NCBI RefSeq assembly: GCF_036231905.1
Contig: NZ_JAZARE010000005.1
Location: 186,001-250,000, forward strand
DNA from: CAMLIZ01 sp036231905
Lineage (GTDB): Bacteria > Pseudomonadota > Gammaproteobacteria > Burkholderiales > Burkholderiaceae_C
Length of the DNA stretch: 64,000 nt
Direction: 5' to 3'
Position 1 is the first letter of the stretch. The number at the start of each line of letters is the position of its first letter. The translations under genes were made by a program, and so were the position numbers. Shown piece by piece: positions 40,880-48,231 of the stretch. The notes under the pieces are model-generated. The model ran no database searches. It was not told the DNA's origin and saw nothing but the letters and a program-made list of their open reading frames with translations.

Positions 40880-41373
40880 GCCGCGGCCTCCAGCAAGGCC
40901 AGGCCGCGCGGCGTACCCGCGTTCAGCGTCACGCTGCGGCGTTCTTCGTCGATGGGGTCGATGGTCATGGTGAGGTCGGCCGGTGGCAGCATCGCAGCCG
41001 CCTTGTCGGGCCACTCGGCAATCTTCAACCCCGGCGCAGCGAACACCTCGCGAAAGCCCGCGTCCTCCCATTCGCGCGGATCGCCAAAACGGTAGAAGTC
41101 GAAATGGGCCACCGGGCCGCAGGGCAGGTCGTAAGGTTCCATCACGGCATAGGTGGGGCTCTTAATGCGGCCTTGCACGCCCAGGGCACGCAGCAGGTGG
41201 CGCACAAAGGTCGTCTTGCCGGCACCCAGCGGCCCCTGCAGCGCGATGAAGGCGTGGCGCAACCCAGGCGCAGCCGCGAGTGCCCGGGCGAATGCCTCGC
41301 ATGCGGCCTCGTTGCCCCAGAGGATCTGGCGGGTTCCTAGAATCGGCCGATGCGGGATCACATCGATGGGCAT
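40876..41373 (-). CDS. tsaE: tRNA t6A37 biosynthesis ATPase TsaE
   Basis: TsaE is the small ATPase that helps the TsaB-TsaD complex make N6-threonylcarbamoyladenosine in tRNA. The approximately 165-residue protein has Walker A GPLGAGKTT, the family block IKSPTYAVMEPYDLP and HFDFYRFGDPREWEDAGF, and IAEWPDKA near the end. The exact start is unclear. The ATG at 41373 overlaps the divergent queG coding region by 24 nt, a GTG at 41361 would overlap by 12 nt, and neither has a good Shine-Dalgarno. amiC is translationally coupled downstream. The tsaE-amiC pairing is common in Betaproteobacteria. Confidence 0.92.
   Translation of the reverse strand: MPIDVIPHRPILGTRQILWGNEAACEAFARALAAAPGLRHAFIALQGPLGAGKTTFVRHLLRALGVQGRIKSPTYAVMEPYDLPCGPVAHFDFYRFGDPREWEDAGFREVFAAPGLKIAEWPDKAAAMLPPADLTMTIDPIDEERRSVTLNAGTPRGLALLEAAA
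41338..41343 (+). promoter_or_regulatory. Possible -10 box of a near-leaderless queG transcript
   Basis: TAGAAT ends 6 nt before the queG ATG, which has no Shine-Dalgarno. It lies inside the tsaE 5' coding end on the other strand. No convincing -35 is seen. Confidence 0.35.
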
Positions 41374-42444
41374 CGTCTGCTTCAACAGCTGCAGGAGTGG
41401 GCGAGAGAGCTGGGATTTTCACAGATCGGCGTGGCCGACGTGGACCTCTCGTCGGCCGAGCCGCATCTGCAGCGCTGGTTGGACAACGGTTTCCATGGCG
41501 CCATGGCCTACATGTCGGCCCATGGCCTGAAGCGCGCGCGGCCGGCGGAGCTGGTGCCGGGCACCGTGCGCGTGATCACCGCACGCATGAACTACCTGCC
41601 GCGCGACACCTCGCCGGCCTGGCGCCACATCGAATGGCAGCGCCTGGACGATCCTGCGCGCGCGACGGTCTCCCTCTATGCCCGCGGGCGGGACTATCAC
41701 AAGGTGCTGCGCGCTCGCCTGCAGGCGCTGGCCGACCGCCTGGCCGACGCGGTGGGGCCGCTGGGCCATCGGGTGTTCACCGATTCGGCGCCGGTGCTCG
41801 AAGTGGAGCTCGCCAGCCGCAGCGGCCTGGGGTGGCGCGGCAAGCACACCCTGGTGCTGGACCGCGACGCCGGCTCCATGTTCTTCCTGGGTGAGCTGTT
41901 CGTCGACCTGCCGCTGCCGCTCACGCCGCCCAGCGAGCCTCACTGCGGCCGCTGCCGCGCCTGCATGGACGTGTGCCCCACGCAGGCCATCGTCGCCCCT
42001 TACCTGGTGGACGCGCGCCGCTGCATTGCCTACCTCACGATCGAGAACGACGGCCCCATCCCGACCGAACTGCGCCCGCTGATTGGCAACCGCATCTACG
42101 GTTGCGACGACTGCCAGCTGGTGTGCCCCTGGAACAAGTTCGCCCAGACGGCCACCCTGCCCGATTTCGATGCCCGCCCCGCGTTGCAGGATCCGATGCT
42201 GCTGCAGCTGTGGGCCTGGGATGAGGCGCAATTCCTCAAGGCGACCGAAGGCAGCCCCATCCGCCGCATCGGCTACCAGCGCTGGCAGCGCAACCTGGCC
42301 GTCGCGCTGGGCAACGCGCTGCGCGCCGGTGCGCCCGCGGTTGTGCGGCAGGCGCTGATGGCACGCCGGGACGAGGCCACCCCGCTGGTGCGCGAGCACA
42401 TCGACTGGGCCCTGGCGCAGCCTGAAGGCGCGCACGACTTCTGA
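41350..42444 (+). CDS. queG: Epoxyqueuosine reductase QueG
   Basis: QueG performs the last step of queuosine synthesis in tRNA, reducing epoxyqueuosine with cobalamin and two [4Fe-4S] clusters. The 364-residue protein shows the N-terminal LGFSQIGVADVDL and DNGFHGAMAYM, the ASRSGLGWRGKHTL block and SMFFLGELF. The ferredoxin-type cysteine sets are CGRCRACMDVCP and CDDCQLVCP. A HEAT-like C-terminus (RRIGYQRWQRNLAVALGNAL) completes it. It is divergent from tsaE with overlapping 5' ends, so the two promoters must lie within each other's coding start. Confidence 0.95.
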   Translation: MRDHIDGHRLLQQLQEWARELGFSQIGVADVDLSSAEPHLQRWLDNGFHGAMAYMSAHGLKRARPAELVPGTVRVITARMNYLPRDTSPAWRHIEWQRLDDPARATVSLYARGRDYHKVLRARLQALADRLADAVGPLGHRVFTDSAPVLEVELASRSGLGWRGKHTLVLDRDAGSMFFLGELFVDLPLPLTPPSEPHCGRCRACMDVCPTQAIVAPYLVDARRCIAYLTIENDGPIPTELRPLIGNRIYGCDDCQLVCPWNKFAQTATLPDFDARPALQDPMLLQLWAWDEAQFLKATEGSPIRRIGYQRWQRNLAVALGNALRAGAPAVVRQALMARRDEATPLVREHIDWALAQPEGAHDF

Positions 42445-42466
42445 CCGGCCGGTCCGCAGGGTAGTC

Positions 42467-43372
42467 TCAGCGCTGAAGCGCCTGCAACGCCGCCAGAGCC
42501 AAGGGCACGCTCGCCATGCCGAGCAAGGTGGAAACGGTCACCAGCCCGGCCACGTAGCCGCCATGCCCGCCCAGGCGCGCCGCCAGCACATAGCAGCTGG
42601 ACGCCGTCGGCAAGGCACCAAACGCCACGACCACGACCTGCTGCGCTGGCGGCAGCCCTACCCACAGCACCAGCGCAAGCGCCAGCAAGGGCAAGGCGGC
42701 ATGCCGGATGGCGAGGAAGGCGGCCGCCAGGCCGGGCGCCTCGCGCAGCGCGCCGAAGCGCAGGCCAGCACCCACCGCCATCAGTCCGATCGGCAGCGCG
42801 GCCAGGCCGATGCGTTGCAAGCTGGTGGCCACCGGGTCGGGCAGCTGCAGGCCGGCCAGGTTGCCGATTAGCCCCGCCAGCGTGCTCACGATGAGCGGGT
42901 TGCGCACCAGCTCACGCAAGTAGCCGTGGCCGCCATGGCGCGCCAGCGGCCACACCGCGGCCACGTTGCACAGGGGCACCGCCAGGGACACCAGCACGGC
43001 GATGTAGGCCACGCCCTGGGCACCGGCCACACGCTCGGCCAGCGCCAGGCCCACGTAGGAGTTGAAGCGGAACGCCGTCTGCGCGCCCGAGGCATGCAGG
43101 CGCCGGTCCACGCCCGGCACGCCAGCCAGCGCATACGACAGCATGATGCCCACGCCCACCACCGCCAAGCCGCAACCGGCCAGGCTGAGCATGGAGGTCG
43201 GCTGCAGCGGGTTGCGGACGATGGAATTGAACAGCAGCACCGGAAACAGCAGGTAATACACCAGCCGCTCGGCCGCGTCCCAGACGCTGCGGTTCAGCGC
43301 CGTGTAGCGGCAGAGCAGGAAGCCACAGGCGATCAGCAGGAAGTCCGGCAGCAGCAGCAAGGCGTGGTTCAT
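42467..43372 (-). CDS. AEC-family permease (auxin efflux carrier/malonate transporter type)
   Basis: This is a 301-residue membrane protein with about ten hydrophobic segments, five before and five after a central region, as in the AEC/bile-acid-arsenite-riboflavin superfamily. Recognisable are LLPDFLLIACGFLLCRY at the start, ERLVYYLLFPVLLFNSI, FNSYVGLALAE, RNPLIVSTLAGLIGN and LGGHGGYVAGLVTVSTLLGM at the end. Bacterial relatives carry malonate or other small carboxylates; the substrate here is unknown. It converges with queG (22-nt gap) and is divergent from the tctC gene. Confidence 0.88.
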   Translation of the reverse strand: MNHALLLLPDFLLIACGFLLCRYTALNRSVWDAAERLVYYLLFPVLLFNSIVRNPLQPTSMLSLAGCGLAVVGVGIMLSYALAGVPGVDRRLHASGAQTAFRFNSYVGLALAERVAGAQGVAYIAVLVSLAVPLCNVAAVWPLARHGGHGYLRELVRNPLIVSTLAGLIGNLAGLQLPDPVATSLQRIGLAALPIGLMAVGAGLRFGALREAPGLAAAFLAIRHAALPLLALALVLWVGLPPAQQVVVVAFGALPTASSCYVLAARLGGHGGYVAGLVTVSTLLGMASVPLALAALQALQR

Positions 43373-43525
43373 GGTGCGCCGCAGTGTGGCACTGCGGACA
43401 CTGCGTAATTCCCACAATGTGGCGGTGTACCGCCAGGCGGCAGCATCCGCGTTGTACAAGGATCGCGCCTTGCTGCGGCATGCGAAGACGATCCCCTGAC
43501 CTTCCACCTCCGGAGACACCCACCC

Positions 43526-44500
43526 ATGACACGACGAATCGCGCTTCAAGCCCTGGCCCTGCTGGCCGCGGCCGGCACCGCCCCGCTGGCCTTCGCACAG
43601 GCCTACCCGAGCAAGCCGGTGCGCCTGGTGGTGCCCTTTGCGCCCGGCGGCACCACTGACATCGTCGCCCGCGTGGTGGCCGACAAGATCAGCCCGGCAC
43701 TGGGCCAGCCGATGATCGTGGAAAACAAGGCTGGCGGCGGCGGCTCGCTGGGCGCCAACGAGACCGCCAAGTCCGCACCGGATGGCTACTCGCTCGGCAT
43801 GGCCACCGTGTCCACCACCGCGGCCAACCCGGCGATCAACCCCAAGATCCCGTACAACCCGCTGACCGACTTCACGCCCATCATCAACGTGGCCGCCACG
43901 CCCAACGTGATTGCGGTGCACCCCTCCTTCCCGGCCAAGGACTACAAGGCCTTCCTCGCAGCGCTGAAGGCCAACCCCGGCAAGTACAGCTATGCCAGCT
44001 CGGGCACCGGCGGCATCGGCCACCTGCAGATGGAGCTGTTCAAGAACCTCTCCAACACCTTTGTCACCCACATCCCGTACCGCGGCGCAGGCCCCGCGCT
44101 CAATGACACCGTGGCCGGCCAGGTGCCGATGATCTTCGACAACCTGCCCTCGGCCCTGCCCTTCATCAAGGACGGCCGCCTCATCCCGATCGTGGTGGCC
44201 GCACCGCAGCGCCTGGCCGTGCTGCCCAACGTGCCCACCTTCAAGGAGGTGGGCCTGGAGCCGGTGAACCGCATGGCCTACTACGGCGTCTATGGCCCCA
44301 AGGGCCTGCCCAAGGAAGTGGTGGACAAGGTGAGCGCCGCGGTCAAGAAGACGCTGGAGCTGCCCGACGTGAAGAAGCGCATCGAGGACACCGGCTCGCT
44401 GATCGTGGCCAACACGCCGGAGCAGTTTGCCGCGCAGATCCGCGCCGAATACGACGTGTACAAGGGCGTCGTCGCCAAGCAGAAGCTCACGCTGGAATAA
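43526..44500 (+). CDS. Tripartite tricarboxylate transporter substrate-binding protein (Bug/TctC family)
   Basis: This is a 324-residue periplasmic binding protein. Its signal peptide has an RR pair (MTRRIALQALALLAAAGTAP) and is followed by the family opening YPSKPVRLVVPFAPGGTTD. Further family blocks are NKAGGGGSLGAN, ASSGTGGIGHLQMELF and HIPYRGAGPALNDTVAGQVP. No TctA or TctB membrane genes lie beside it, as is usual for the many orphan Bug proteins of Burkholderiales, so the ligand is unknown. GGAGAC precedes the ATG, and an intrinsic terminator follows its stop. Confidence 0.93.
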   Translation: MTRRIALQALALLAAAGTAPLAFAQAYPSKPVRLVVPFAPGGTTDIVARVVADKISPALGQPMIVENKAGGGGSLGANETAKSAPDGYSLGMATVSTTAANPAINPKIPYNPLTDFTPIINVAATPNVIAVHPSFPAKDYKAFLAALKANPGKYSYASSGTGGIGHLQMELFKNLSNTFVTHIPYRGAGPALNDTVAGQVPMIFDNLPSALPFIKDGRLIPIVVAAPQRLAVLPNVPTFKEVGLEPVNRMAYYGVYGPKGLPKEVVDKVSAAVKKTLELPDVKKRIEDTGSLIVANTPEQFAAQIRAEYDVYKGVVAKQKLTLE

Positions 44501-44522
44501 GCTTCTCCCACCCAGCACCATC

Positions 44523-44545
44523 AGGCCGCCTGCGGGCGGCCTTTT
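44523..44545 (+). terminator. Rho-independent terminator between the TctC gene and xerD
   Basis: Stem AGGCCGCC (44523-44530) pairs with GGCGGCCT (44535-44542) around a TGCG loop, and the right arm runs into TTTT. The T-run ends only a few bases before the xerD ATG, leaving no room for a Shine-Dalgarno. Confidence 0.8.
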
Positions 44546-44547
44546 CC

Positions 44548-45459
44548 ATGGCACAGCCCAGCGCGCGCGACCACAGCCAAGCCAGCATCGACCGTTTCCT
44601 CGACGCCCTGTGGATCGAGGACGGCCTGTCGGCCAACACCCTGGCCGCCTACCGGCGCGACCTGCAGGCCTACGCCGACTGGCTGGCGGCCGACAGCGCC
44701 CGCGCGCTCGACGCCAGCACCGAGACCGACCTGCGCGGCTACATCGCCGCCCGCCACGCGGGCAGCAAGGCCAGCAGCGCAAACCGCCGGCTCACGGTGT
44801 TCAAACGCTACTTCCGCTGGGCGCTGCGCGAGCGCCTGGTCACCGCCGACCCCACGCTGAAGCTGCTGACCGCGCGCCAGCCGATGCGCTCACCCAAGGT
44901 GCTGAGCGAGGCGCAGGTCGAAGCCCTGCTGCAGGCGCCCGCCGTCGACACGCCGCTGGGCCTGCGCGACCGCACGATGATCGAGCTGATGTACGCCAGC
45001 GGCCTGCGGGTGAGCGAGCTGGTCACCTTGAACAGCGTTCACCTGAGCCTCAACGAGGGCGTGCTGCGCGTGACCGGCAAGGGCACCAAGGAGCGCCTGG
45101 TGCCCTTTGGCGGCGAGGCGCACGAGTGGCTTCAGCGCTACCTGGCCGAGGCGCGCGCCGCCATCCTGCAAGGGCAGCAGAGCGACGCGCTGTTCGTCAC
45201 CGCCCGGGGCGGGCCGATGACGCGGCAGATGTTCTGGATCCTGCTGAAGAAGCATGCGCGGGCCGCGGGCGTCACCGCACCGCTGTCGCCCCACACGCTG
45301 CGGCATGCGTTCGCGACCCACCTGCTCAACCACGGCGCCGACCTGCGCGCGGTGCAGTTGCTGCTGGGGCACGCGGACATTTCCACCACCACCATCTACA
45401 CCCATGTGGCACGCGAGCGGCTGCGCGCGCTGCATGCCGCCCACCATCCGCGCGGCTGA
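44548..45459 (+). CDS. xerD: Site-specific tyrosine recombinase XerD
   Basis: XerD resolves chromosome dimers at dif together with XerC. The 303-residue protein has the SAM-like N-terminal DNA-binding domain (FLDALWIEDGLSANTLAAYR) and a complete catalytic set. The first arginine is in ASGLRVSELV, the lysine in GKGTKERLVPFG, the HxxR motif in HTLRHAFATHLL, the histidine in LLGHADIS and the tyrosine nucleophile in TTTIYTHVA. The unusual point is its start, which lies immediately behind the T-run of a terminator and has no ribosome binding site. It converges with lapD (14-nt gap). Confidence 0.93.
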   Translation: MAQPSARDHSQASIDRFLDALWIEDGLSANTLAAYRRDLQAYADWLAADSARALDASTETDLRGYIAARHAGSKASSANRRLTVFKRYFRWALRERLVTADPTLKLLTARQPMRSPKVLSEAQVEALLQAPAVDTPLGLRDRTMIELMYASGLRVSELVTLNSVHLSLNEGVLRVTGKGTKERLVPFGGEAHEWLQRYLAEARAAILQGQQSDALFVTARGGPMTRQMFWILLKKHARAAGVTAPLSPHTLRHAFATHLLNHGADLRAVQLLLGHADISTTTIYTHVARERLRALHAAHHPRG

Positions 45460-45473
45460 AGTGCCCAGAGGCG

Positions 45474-47390
45474 CTACAGCGGCAGGCGCTCGCTGGCCCA
45501 GGGGCCGGTGATCGCGTCCACGCCGCAGGCCCACAGGGCCTCGGCGTCGGCGTTGTCGATCACGCCTTCAGCCTGCACCAGCAGCGATACCGCGCGCAGC
45601 AGGCTCACCGTGCTCTTGACGAACTCCCGTGCGGGATCGTTGCGCGCGATGCCGCGGCACACCGAGGCATCCAGCTTCACGTAGTCCAGCCCCAGCTCGT
45701 ACAGCCGCTCGATGCGGTGCAGGCGCTGGCCGGCATGTTCCAGGCCGAAGCGCACGCCCAGCGGCCGCAGCGCACGGCCGAACTCCTGCACCGCCTCGAA
45801 GTGCGACAGCGCCGCGCCTTCGTCCACCTCCAGCCAGAGCTTGCCCGCCGCCTGCGGCGCAGCGCTCACCAGGGTGCGCGCATGCGCGGCAAAGGTGGCC
45901 TCGGCCATGGAGGAGGCGGCGATGTTCACCCCTCGCGGCCGGCCGTCCTCGGCGATCGCCTTCAGCGCCAGGGCGAGCGCATGGGCGTCCACCGTGGCGG
46001 TGAGCCGGCTGCGCGCGGCCAGCGGCAGCCAGCGCGCGGCCGGCTCGAACTCGCCCGCGCCGTCCAGGCGCATGCGCAGCGGGCATTCGATGTGCACCAG
46101 CTGGGCCTGGCGGTCCAGCACCGGGAAGGCCATCAGCCGCGTCTGGCCCGCCGCCAGCGCCTCCACGATCTGCGAGCGCCAGGCCCGCTCGCCGCGGGCG
46201 CGCGCCACCGTTTCGTCGCTGACGAGCTCCACCGCAAAGGGCCCCTGGCTTTCCGCCCGCGCCAGTGCCATGTCGGCGGTGGACAGCGCCGTGCCGAGGT
46301 TGTGGTCGTGATGGATCTCCACCGCACCGATGTGCACGCACACGCCCGAGCCCAGGGTGTGCAGGCCGGCCTGCAGCGCGCTCGCGATCGAGTGCGCGGT
46401 TTCCGCCGCCATGCCGGGCGCCGGCAGGCACAGCGCAAAGTCGGACCCGTTGAGCCGGCCGACAAAACAGTCCGGCACCTGCTCGGGGTAGGTCTGCAGC
46501 GCGCGGGCAATCAGCACCAGCGCCCGGTCGGTGCTGTCGCGGCCCAGCAGCAGGTTCAGCCCGGTCAGGTCGGCCAGGCGCACCAGCACCAGGCCGCCGC
46601 CACCGAAGCCGTCCTCCCGTTGCAGCGCCGCGCCCAACCGCTCCATGAAATGCGCCCGGTGGGGCAACCCGGTGAGCGGATCGCAATGGGCCTGGCGTCG
46701 CAGGGATTCCACCTGCGCCGATTGCGCCTCGAACAAGGCGCGCATGCGCTGCACCATCCCGTTCATGGCCCGCGTGAGGCGGCGCAGCTCGGGCACCTTG
46801 GGCTCGGGCACGGTGACGTAGCGGCCCTCCACCAGCGCCTGCGCCTGCTCCACCGTGGCATCCAGCGGGCGGCGGATGCCGCGCACCGCCAGCGAGCCCA
46901 GCAGGCCTGCGGCCAGCCCGACGACCAACATCCACACCGTGTTGCGCACGGCGCTGATCCACAAGGCGTCGTGGGCATAGGACACGTGGCTCACGACCTC
47001 CAGCGCACCCAGCGCGCGCCAGCCATCGGACACCAGCCCAACGCCGGGCGTGGATTCGATCGGCAGCAGTTGCACGAACCAGCCCGGCGCCCGCTCCGCG
47101 TGGCTGGTGCCCTTGCGCTCGAACCTCACCTTGCCGTCACCGCCCAGCAGCTTGATGCTGCGGTAGAAGCCGGTGTCGAACTGGGCCGCCATCAGCAGCT
47201 CCATCAGCGCCGGGTCGCCATGCTGCTGGGACAGCGCCAGCGCCAGCGCCTGGGCGTTGTCGTTGTTCTTCAGGCGCAGCTGCGTCTGCAGCATGTCGCG
47301 CTCGGACACCACCGTGACGCTCAGGCTGCCGGCCAGCGCCAGCAGCACCACGGCGAGCAGCAGCAGCCAGATCTGACGGATCAACGACAT
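45474..47390 (-). CDS. lapD: LapD-like c-di-GMP receptor with degenerate GGDEF and EAL domains
   Basis: This is a 638-residue inner-membrane receptor that passes cytoplasmic c-di-GMP status to the periplasm. A helix (about 6-26) and a periplasmic LapD/MoxY-type domain (about 27-145) come first. The latter contains SDGWRALGALEVVSH with W124 at the position of the LapG-binding tryptophan of P. fluorescens LapD. A second helix (about 150-168) and a HAMP segment follow. The GGDEF-type domain has RLNGSDFAL where an active enzyme has GGDEF, and the EAL-type domain has ECPLR in place of EAL, so both are probably inactive and ligand-binding only. AAGGAAAC precedes the ATG. It lies 25 nt behind lapG. 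Confidence 0.93.
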   Translation of the reverse strand: MSLIRQIWLLLLAVVLLALAGSLSVTVVSERDMLQTQLRLKNNDNAQALALALSQQHGDPALMELLMAAQFDTGFYRSIKLLGGDGKVRFERKGTSHAERAPGWFVQLLPIESTPGVGLVSDGWRALGALEVVSHVSYAHDALWISAVRNTVWMLVVGLAAGLLGSLAVRGIRRPLDATVEQAQALVEGRYVTVPEPKVPELRRLTRAMNGMVQRMRALFEAQSAQVESLRRQAHCDPLTGLPHRAHFMERLGAALQREDGFGGGGLVLVRLADLTGLNLLLGRDSTDRALVLIARALQTYPEQVPDCFVGRLNGSDFALCLPAPGMAAETAHSIASALQAGLHTLGSGVCVHIGAVEIHHDHNLGTALSTADMALARAESQGPFAVELVSDETVARARGERAWRSQIVEALAAGQTRLMAFPVLDRQAQLVHIECPLRMRLDGAGEFEPAARWLPLAARSRLTATVDAHALALALKAIAEDGRPRGVNIAASSMAEATFAAHARTLVSAAPQAAGKLWLEVDEGAALSHFEAVQEFGRALRPLGVRFGLEHAGQRLHRIERLYELGLDYVKLDASVCRGIARNDPAREFVKSTVSLLRAVSLLVQAEGVIDNADAEALWACGVDAITGPWASERLPL

Positions 47391-47415
47391 GGTGTTTCCT
47401 TGTTCTTGAAGTGGA

Positions 47416-48102
47416 TCACAGAAAGCCCTCCGCCTTGGCCTTTTCCAGCACCTCGCGCCAGCGCGACAGGCGCGCCACCGGGTCACCCGCGCTGGAGCCG
47501 CCCACGCCCTGCCACAGCCCCTCGCTGTTGAAGCTGAACACCGGCGCCAGGTCGGGCCGGCGCGAGGCCGGGCGCACCTCGCCCACCAGGTTGTCCAGGA
47601 TCAGCGGCTCCGCGTCCGGCGCGGGGTAGTAGGCCAGCACCATGTGCGCCTGCACACCGCCGCCCACCTGCGCCCGCACGTACACCATGCGCAGCTTGGC
47701 CACCGGCACGCCGGCGGCCAGCAGGCTGAAGTACTTGGCGATCGCATAGTCCTCGCAATCGCCCTCGCCCTTGTTCAAGGTCTCCAGCGGGCTGGCCCAG
47801 TAGTCCACCTGGCCCCAGACCGTGGTGTCGTCGCGGAACAGCACCCGCCGGTTGAAGAACTCGTTGACCAGCGGCAACCGGGCCGCCTCGTCCAGCGCGG
47901 CAGCCTGGGCGATCAGCGGCTGCAGTGCCTGGGCGCCGGCCAGCGCCCGCGGCCCCAGGCGCTTGGCGGCGGCGTCCATGCGGCCCGCGTCCCAGGCCAG
48001 GGGCGCCAGGGCCACCGCCAGCAACGCAACGCCCAGCGCTCCGCGCAGCCAGCGCGCCGGTGCTCGGAAGACAGCGTTGTAAAAAGGCAAGCGACACCCC
48101 AT
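47416..48102 (-). CDS. lapG: LapG-like periplasmic cysteine protease (BTLCP transglutaminase-like)
   Basis: It cuts the adhesin retention module and so releases the adhesin from the cell surface. The 228-residue protein has an N-terminal hydrophobic export segment (about 20-38). A complete triad follows: C116 in GEGDCEDYAIAKY, H153 in VQAHMVLAYY and D170 in PLILDN. The spacings of 37 and 17 match those I recall for P. fluorescens LapG (C135, H172, D189). D115 and E117 flank the cysteine as calcium-binding acidic residues do in the family. The ATG has no clear Shine-Dalgarno; the start is set by the signal-like segment. lapD follows in the same operon and the LapE-like gene is divergent. Confidence 0.95.
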   Translation of the reverse strand: MGCRLPFYNAVFRAPARWLRGALGVALLAVALAPLAWDAGRMDAAAKRLGPRALAGAQALQPLIAQAAALDEAARLPLVNEFFNRRVLFRDDTTVWGQVDYWASPLETLNKGEGDCEDYAIAKYFSLLAAGVPVAKLRMVYVRAQVGGGVQAHMVLAYYPAPDAEPLILDNLVGEVRPASRRPDLAPVFSFNSEGLWQGVGGSSAGDPVARLSRWREVLEKAKAEGFL

Positions 48103-48231
48103 GGCGTCATGCCACGTAAGCGTGTGTTTCGTCAGGGATTGCGCGGAGTTAAGCACTCCGTAGCACCCTGGGCCATTGAAACGCAAACCTGCGTGGAATA
48201 CTGCGCCGGCCTCGACTGGAAGCTCCTGCCC
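48103..48231. promoter_or_regulatory. Divergent lapG/lapE promoter region
   Basis: This 129-nt region separates the two divergent starts. It is AT-richer than its flanks (about 48105-48200) and holds a short GGAGT-TAAGC-ACTCC dyad at about 48150. Promoter boxes cannot be assigned with confidence. Confidence 0.4.

Noticed and set aside
43526..44500. Part of a complete tripartite tricarboxylate transporter
   Set aside because: No TctA or TctB membrane gene lies on either side, and the adjacent AEC permease belongs to an unrelated family.
45474..47390. Active diguanylate cyclase/phosphodiesterase
   Set aside because: Signature residues of both domains are replaced, and the LapD/MoxY periplasmic domain plus adjacent lapG define a receptor.
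47644..48231. Upstream extension of the LapE-like frame to 47644
   Set aside because: The extension runs antisense through lapG and has no signal-like sequence. The ATG at 48232 begins a proper signal peptide.
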